A stretch of DNA of 18,024 bases, taken from assembly GCA_964629965.1 (NCBI GenBank), contig CAZVRZ010000112.1, positions 1 to 18,024 of the forward strand, in the 5' to 3' direction. This stretch comes from CAZVRZ01 sp964629965 (GTDB taxonomy: Bacteria > Chloroflexota > Anaerolineae > Anaerolineales > UBA4823). Below the pieces are notes generated by a model. The model was not told the origin of the DNA, ran no database searches, and was given only the letters and a program-made list of their open reading frames with translations. Position 1 is the stretch's first letter. Each line of letters begins with the position of its first letter. Shown here piece by piece: positions 15,898 through 18,024 of this stretch. The position numbers and the translations under genes are program-made.

Positions 15898-15986
15898 CTT
15901 TGGCTGCCTCGCCGCCTTTGCCGGCCATGGAGACCCGCCCTTACTGCGTGCTGTCGGGGCGGGGTAGGCGTTGTTAGCCAGGGTGT
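15898..15986. repeat. 89-bp insert-like block with inverted repeat and the 23-bp dispersed repeat
   Basis: It lies between the end of the direct repeat and TGGGATCT (15987), a string that in the left copy follows the repeat almost at once (8959-8966). It includes CCCGCCC ... GGGCGGG (about 15933-15963) around the repeat copy at 15937-15959. It may be a small dispersed element; no coding capacity is seen. Confidence 0.45.
15937..15959. repeat. 23-bp interspersed repeat, copy B
   Basis: Inverted match (22 of 23) to 332-354, inside the 89-bp insert-like block. Confidence 0.7.
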
Positions 15987-16015
15987 TGGGATCTGGACAT
16001 GAGAAGGCGGGGCGC

Positions 16016-16561
16016 TTACCCTTTCCACGCCCTCGCTCCCATTTCCACCAGATTCCAATTATGCTCGCACTCTAGCGTGAACACCGTCTTGCCCGCGGCC
16101 AGCCACTCGCGGCACAACACTTCCAGCTTGCCGCCGGGCGTAGCATGGATTACCAGCACCCGCTCAGATAGGTCTGACACCAGGCGGTTGCGGCGGGCAG
16201 TATGCTCAGCCTGGGGGCGGCGGAGGCTGCCGGGGAACGGCGAGAGTAGCAGCAGACGCCCGGCCTGCAGTGGATTGCGCCAGGCTTCCGGGATGCGCAT
16301 GCCCTCCAACCCCCGTGCCGGGCAGATAACGAGCGTCCCTTTGCCGCGCAGTAGCACGGTGAGCATCTCTTTCTCCACCGGTGAGTGGAACCCGCCAACC
16401 ACCGCTGCTCCTGCCTGGCCCAACGCCGCGGCCAGGTCTTGCGCTTGTATGATCAGGCTGGCGGGGCAGCGTGAGGAGCAAAATAGAGCCAGCAAAGGGG
16501 AATGTCGGATTACTGGATTCCCCATGCTGGCCATCTCAGAGTCTGCAAAGGTCAGAGGCAT
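16016..16561 (-). CDS. DprA/Smf-like SLOG-domain protein
   Basis: 181 residues from ATG 16561, which lies 1 bp after the stop of the preceding gene; the open frame extends further upstream but only inside that gene. The Rossmann-like SLOG fold shows as SLIIQAQDLAAALGQAGAAV, VGGFHSPVEKE (Gly56-Gly57), TLVICPARGLEGMRIP, LLLLSPFPG, RRNRLVSDLSERVLVIHATP and GGKLEVLCREWLAAGKTVF. These line up with the S-x-(F/Y)P, FP-x-RNRI-x-x-x-LS and G-(S/K)-L blocks of DprA. It is about half the size of DprA, without the SAM-like N-terminal domain or the winged helix. DprA loads RecA on incoming DNA; other SLOG proteins bind or cleave nucleotides. Coupling to the two genes upstream suggests it serves with them rather than in transformation. 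Confidence 0.75.
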   Translation of the reverse strand: MPLTFADSEMASMGNPVIRHSPLLALFCSSRCPASLIIQAQDLAAALGQAGAAVVGGFHSPVEKEMLTVLLRGKGTLVICPARGLEGMRIPEAWRNPLQAGRLLLLSPFPGSLRRPQAEHTARRNRLVSDLSERVLVIHATPGGKLEVLCREWLAAGKTVFTLECEHNWNLVEMGARAWKG

Positions 16562-16562
16562 A

Positions 16563-17312
16563 TCAGACAGGTAGCTCAACCTGTAAGGGCGATTGTGTGA
16601 CCGGCGCTGTGGGCATCTCTTCATAGGTTCTGCCGTGCAACTGGCGGCCTGTGCGGTGCTTGCGCACGCCTCCCCATTGTTTGAAAAAGAAGGGGACATT
16701 CACTGCCTGGCACTGCTGATAGATGGTTTCTACCCAGGCTGGTTCCATCGAGCGCGCCCCCGGCCCTGATTCTCCCCCCACAATCACCCAGTGAATGCCC
16801 GCCAGGTCAAGGTGATCCAATGGCCCAAGCAGCGGTTCACAAGATAGAAAGCGCAGCGCCGCAGGCACGGTTTGCAGATCACGTATGCGGGACGCCACCG
16901 CAGCATTTTCCACCGTCACCCCCGCCCAGATATTGCCAGGCCAGGGCAGCAAGTGTGCCAGCGCCGCCAGCCGCCTGCTGCGCTTGGTGAGCACCTGGAA
17001 GTTGTGCTGCGGGCATTTTTCCATTGTCGAGAAGAGGCGCTGGATAAAGTCGAAGGGCACATCTTCGTGGAACAGGTCGCTCATCGAATTGACAAATACC
17101 AGGCGCGGTTGTTTCCACCGCAGCGGGAGATCAACCAGATCTTCGTGCAGTGTCACTTGAAAGCCGTTCTGGTAGCGCGTCATGCCCATTGCCTGCAGCC
17201 GCCGGGCCATGCGCTCGGCGTAGCAGTTTTTGCATCCCGCGCTGACCTTGCTGCAGCCGGTGATCGGGTTCCAGGTCACCTCCGTCCATTCGATCTTCGT
17301 TTGAGTAGCCAT
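16563..17312 (-). CDS. Phage Gp37/Gp68-family (DUF5131) three-Cys-motif protein
   Basis: 249 residues from ATG 17312, which follows AGAGGT by 5 bp. Starting earlier would overlap the upstream gene and break the family's standard opening TKIEWTEVTWNPITGC. The three-Cys motif is Cys20-x6-Cys27-x2-Cys30-Tyr. The middle has LVFVNSMSDLFHEDVPFDFI and FQVLTKRSRRLAAL, then NIWAGVTVENAAVASRI, FLSCEPLLGPL and WVIVGGESGPGARSM, all hallmarks of the family. Its layout resembles a radical-SAM-like enzyme, with the Cys cluster expected to hold Fe-S. The family is common in phages and near TcmP genes; its biochemical role is not known to me. The stop overlaps the next gene's start region (1-bp gap). Confidence 0.92.
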   Translation of the reverse strand: MATQTKIEWTEVTWNPITGCSKVSAGCKNCYAERMARRLQAMGMTRYQNGFQVTLHEDLVDLPLRWKQPRLVFVNSMSDLFHEDVPFDFIQRLFSTMEKCPQHNFQVLTKRSRRLAALAHLLPWPGNIWAGVTVENAAVASRIRDLQTVPAALRFLSCEPLLGPLDHLDLAGIHWVIVGGESGPGARSMEPAWVETIYQQCQAVNVPFFFKQWGGVRKHRTGRQLHGRTYEEMPTAPVTQSPLQVELPV

Positions 17313-17314
17313 TC

Positions 17315-18022
17315 TTACCTCTTTAAAATATTCTGAGCGATCTTGACCGCGGTAGTCGAACCGCGCGGGTTGCCCGAGGCAAAGCACAACAGGTAGAGAG
17401 GATTATTGCGGGAATTCATCAACGGCAGTGGGTTCTCGGCTACCGCAGGAAAGATAGTTTTTAGACGGCGCACAAAGAACTGGCTGATTGTCTCGAAATC
17501 GGCCTGCTTGGGCTGGCTGTATTGCTCGCCCCACAAAGTCAGTTCTTTCTTGGAAGGATAGAAAACATCGTTCCATTCATCTGTGCCCAACAGCCTGGTT
17601 AAGGAGGCTGCCCAACTCTCTCGCGGTGGCCCTCCCCTGGTCAGCAGGCGGTTGACCGCTACCCCCAACGGGAAAAGGATCCACAAATCGATCTTTTGTG
17701 TACGGGCAATTGCTTCGATCAGCGACCACTCCACTTGCATGCCGTATGGGTCGAGAAAGATCACCGCCCGCATGAGCGCCCCCATCTTGGCGCACCAATT
17801 CCTCAAGTAGGAGTTTGCATCTTGATTCACCACCCGGATGGTCGCAGCGCGCTGAGGAAAATCGACTTTCAGATTTTCCAGTTCGCTGGCCCTTTGAGCA
17901 TCCCGCTCGATAAAAATATACTCGCGGAAGGGCGGATCAACTTCCAGGGCAATGCAAGCACTACCTTTGACTTTTGTTTTCGCTAACTGAAAGGAGGTGA
18001 AGAAGTAGTAATGGGCCCAAAA
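17315..18022 (-). CDS. tcmP: Three-Cys-motif partner protein TcmP (5' end outside the window)
   Basis: The C-terminal 235 residues are present and the gene continues past the window edge; the in-frame GTG/ATG codons inside are not the true start. Typical TcmP blocks are ALEVDPPFREYIFIERD, RAVIFLDPYGMQVEWSLIEA, IDLWILFPLGVAVNRLL, SQFFVRRLKTIFPAVAENP and NSRNNPLYLLCFASGNP. TcmP proteins look like Rossmann methyltransferases. The glycine-rich SAM motif, expected near the visible N-terminus as something like DxFAGPG, reads HYYFFTSFQLAKTKVKGS here and seems to lack three residues. TcmP is defined by its pairing with three-Cys-motif proteins, and the Gp37/Gp68 gene starts 2 bp after this stop. The molecular function is unknown. 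Confidence 0.88.
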   Translation of the reverse strand, partial: FWAHYYFFTSFQLAKTKVKGSACIALEVDPPFREYIFIERDAQRASELENLKVDFPQRAATIRVVNQDANSYLRNWCAKMGALMRAVIFLDPYGMQVEWSLIEAIARTQKIDLWILFPLGVAVNRLLTRGGPPRESWAASLTRLLGTDEWNDVFYPSKKELTLWGEQYSQPKQADFETISQFFVRRLKTIFPAVAENPLPLMNSRNNPLYLLCFASGNPRGSTTAVKIAQNILKR

Positions 18023-18024
18023 CA

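Noticed and set aside
15999..16574. 191-codon plus-strand open frame opposite the SLOG gene
   Set aside because: It has the Ser/Arg/Pro-rich composition typical of a shadow frame, while the minus strand encodes a recognisable SLOG protein.
17991..18013. Strong Shine-Dalgarno-like AAGGAGGTGA before ATG 18011 on the plus strand
   Set aside because: The spacing is long and the minus strand is coding for TcmP through this point. Only 14 bases remain, too few to judge a new gene.

Overview
The window looks like a piece of an uncultivated Chloroflexota genome, probably an Anaerolineae-type anaerobe. The reasons are exported proteins ending in a short 'hydrophobic-LP-hydrophobic-basic' tail, a LysM/M23 lipoprotein with a long Pro/Thr linker, a tungsten-type aldehyde:ferredoxin oxidoreductase (AOR) cassette, and moderately high GC. 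It is draft sequence: exactly 100 Ns (3586-3685) sit inside one gene. The taxonomy is inferred from protein style, not from a marker gene.

Layout. (1) 1-331: a 92-bp unit in tandem, three identical full copies plus a partial one, then a gene-free stretch with fragments of interspersed repeats. (2) 764-4310 (-): a large exported multidomain protein (PPC-like modules, IPT/TIG-like domain, DUF11/Ig-like domains), interrupted by the gap. (3) 4765-6387 (-): a cell-wall lipoprotein with LysM and M23-like domains. (4) 6558-8873 (+): a secreted delta-60 repeat protein. (5) 8874-9537: an HU-like remnant and a small HNH endonuclease. (6) 9761-14876: the metabolic core. A ModE-like regulator is divergent from AOR, which is followed by MoaD, a terminator, a PsbP/DcrB-like protein and an AbrB-radical SAM maturase; a second MoaD-like protein is convergent at the end. 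(7) 14993-15986: a gene graveyard with a frameshifted higA, a fragment of a Fic-type winged helix, and a second copy of the last 131 bp of the delta-60 gene plus its 3' flank. (8) 16016-18022 (-): a tight three-gene unit, TcmP - Gp37/Gp68 three-Cys protein - DprA/SLOG-like protein, running off the window.

How the parts fit. The AOR block reads as a self-contained tungsto-/molybdo-enzyme module: metal-responsive regulator with a ModE-like operator, enzyme, sulfur carrier and radical SAM maturase. It lies between two direct repeats of 215 bp (8743-8957 and 15683-15897, four mismatches), so it may have arrived, or may be removable, as one block. The strongest candidate for a little-described system is the TcmP/Gp37-Gp68/SLOG unit at the right edge. 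The accessory proteins of the AOR cassette (the PsbP-like protein, the AbrB-radical SAM fusion, and the beta-grasp protein without a Gly-Gly tail) are the second candidate.
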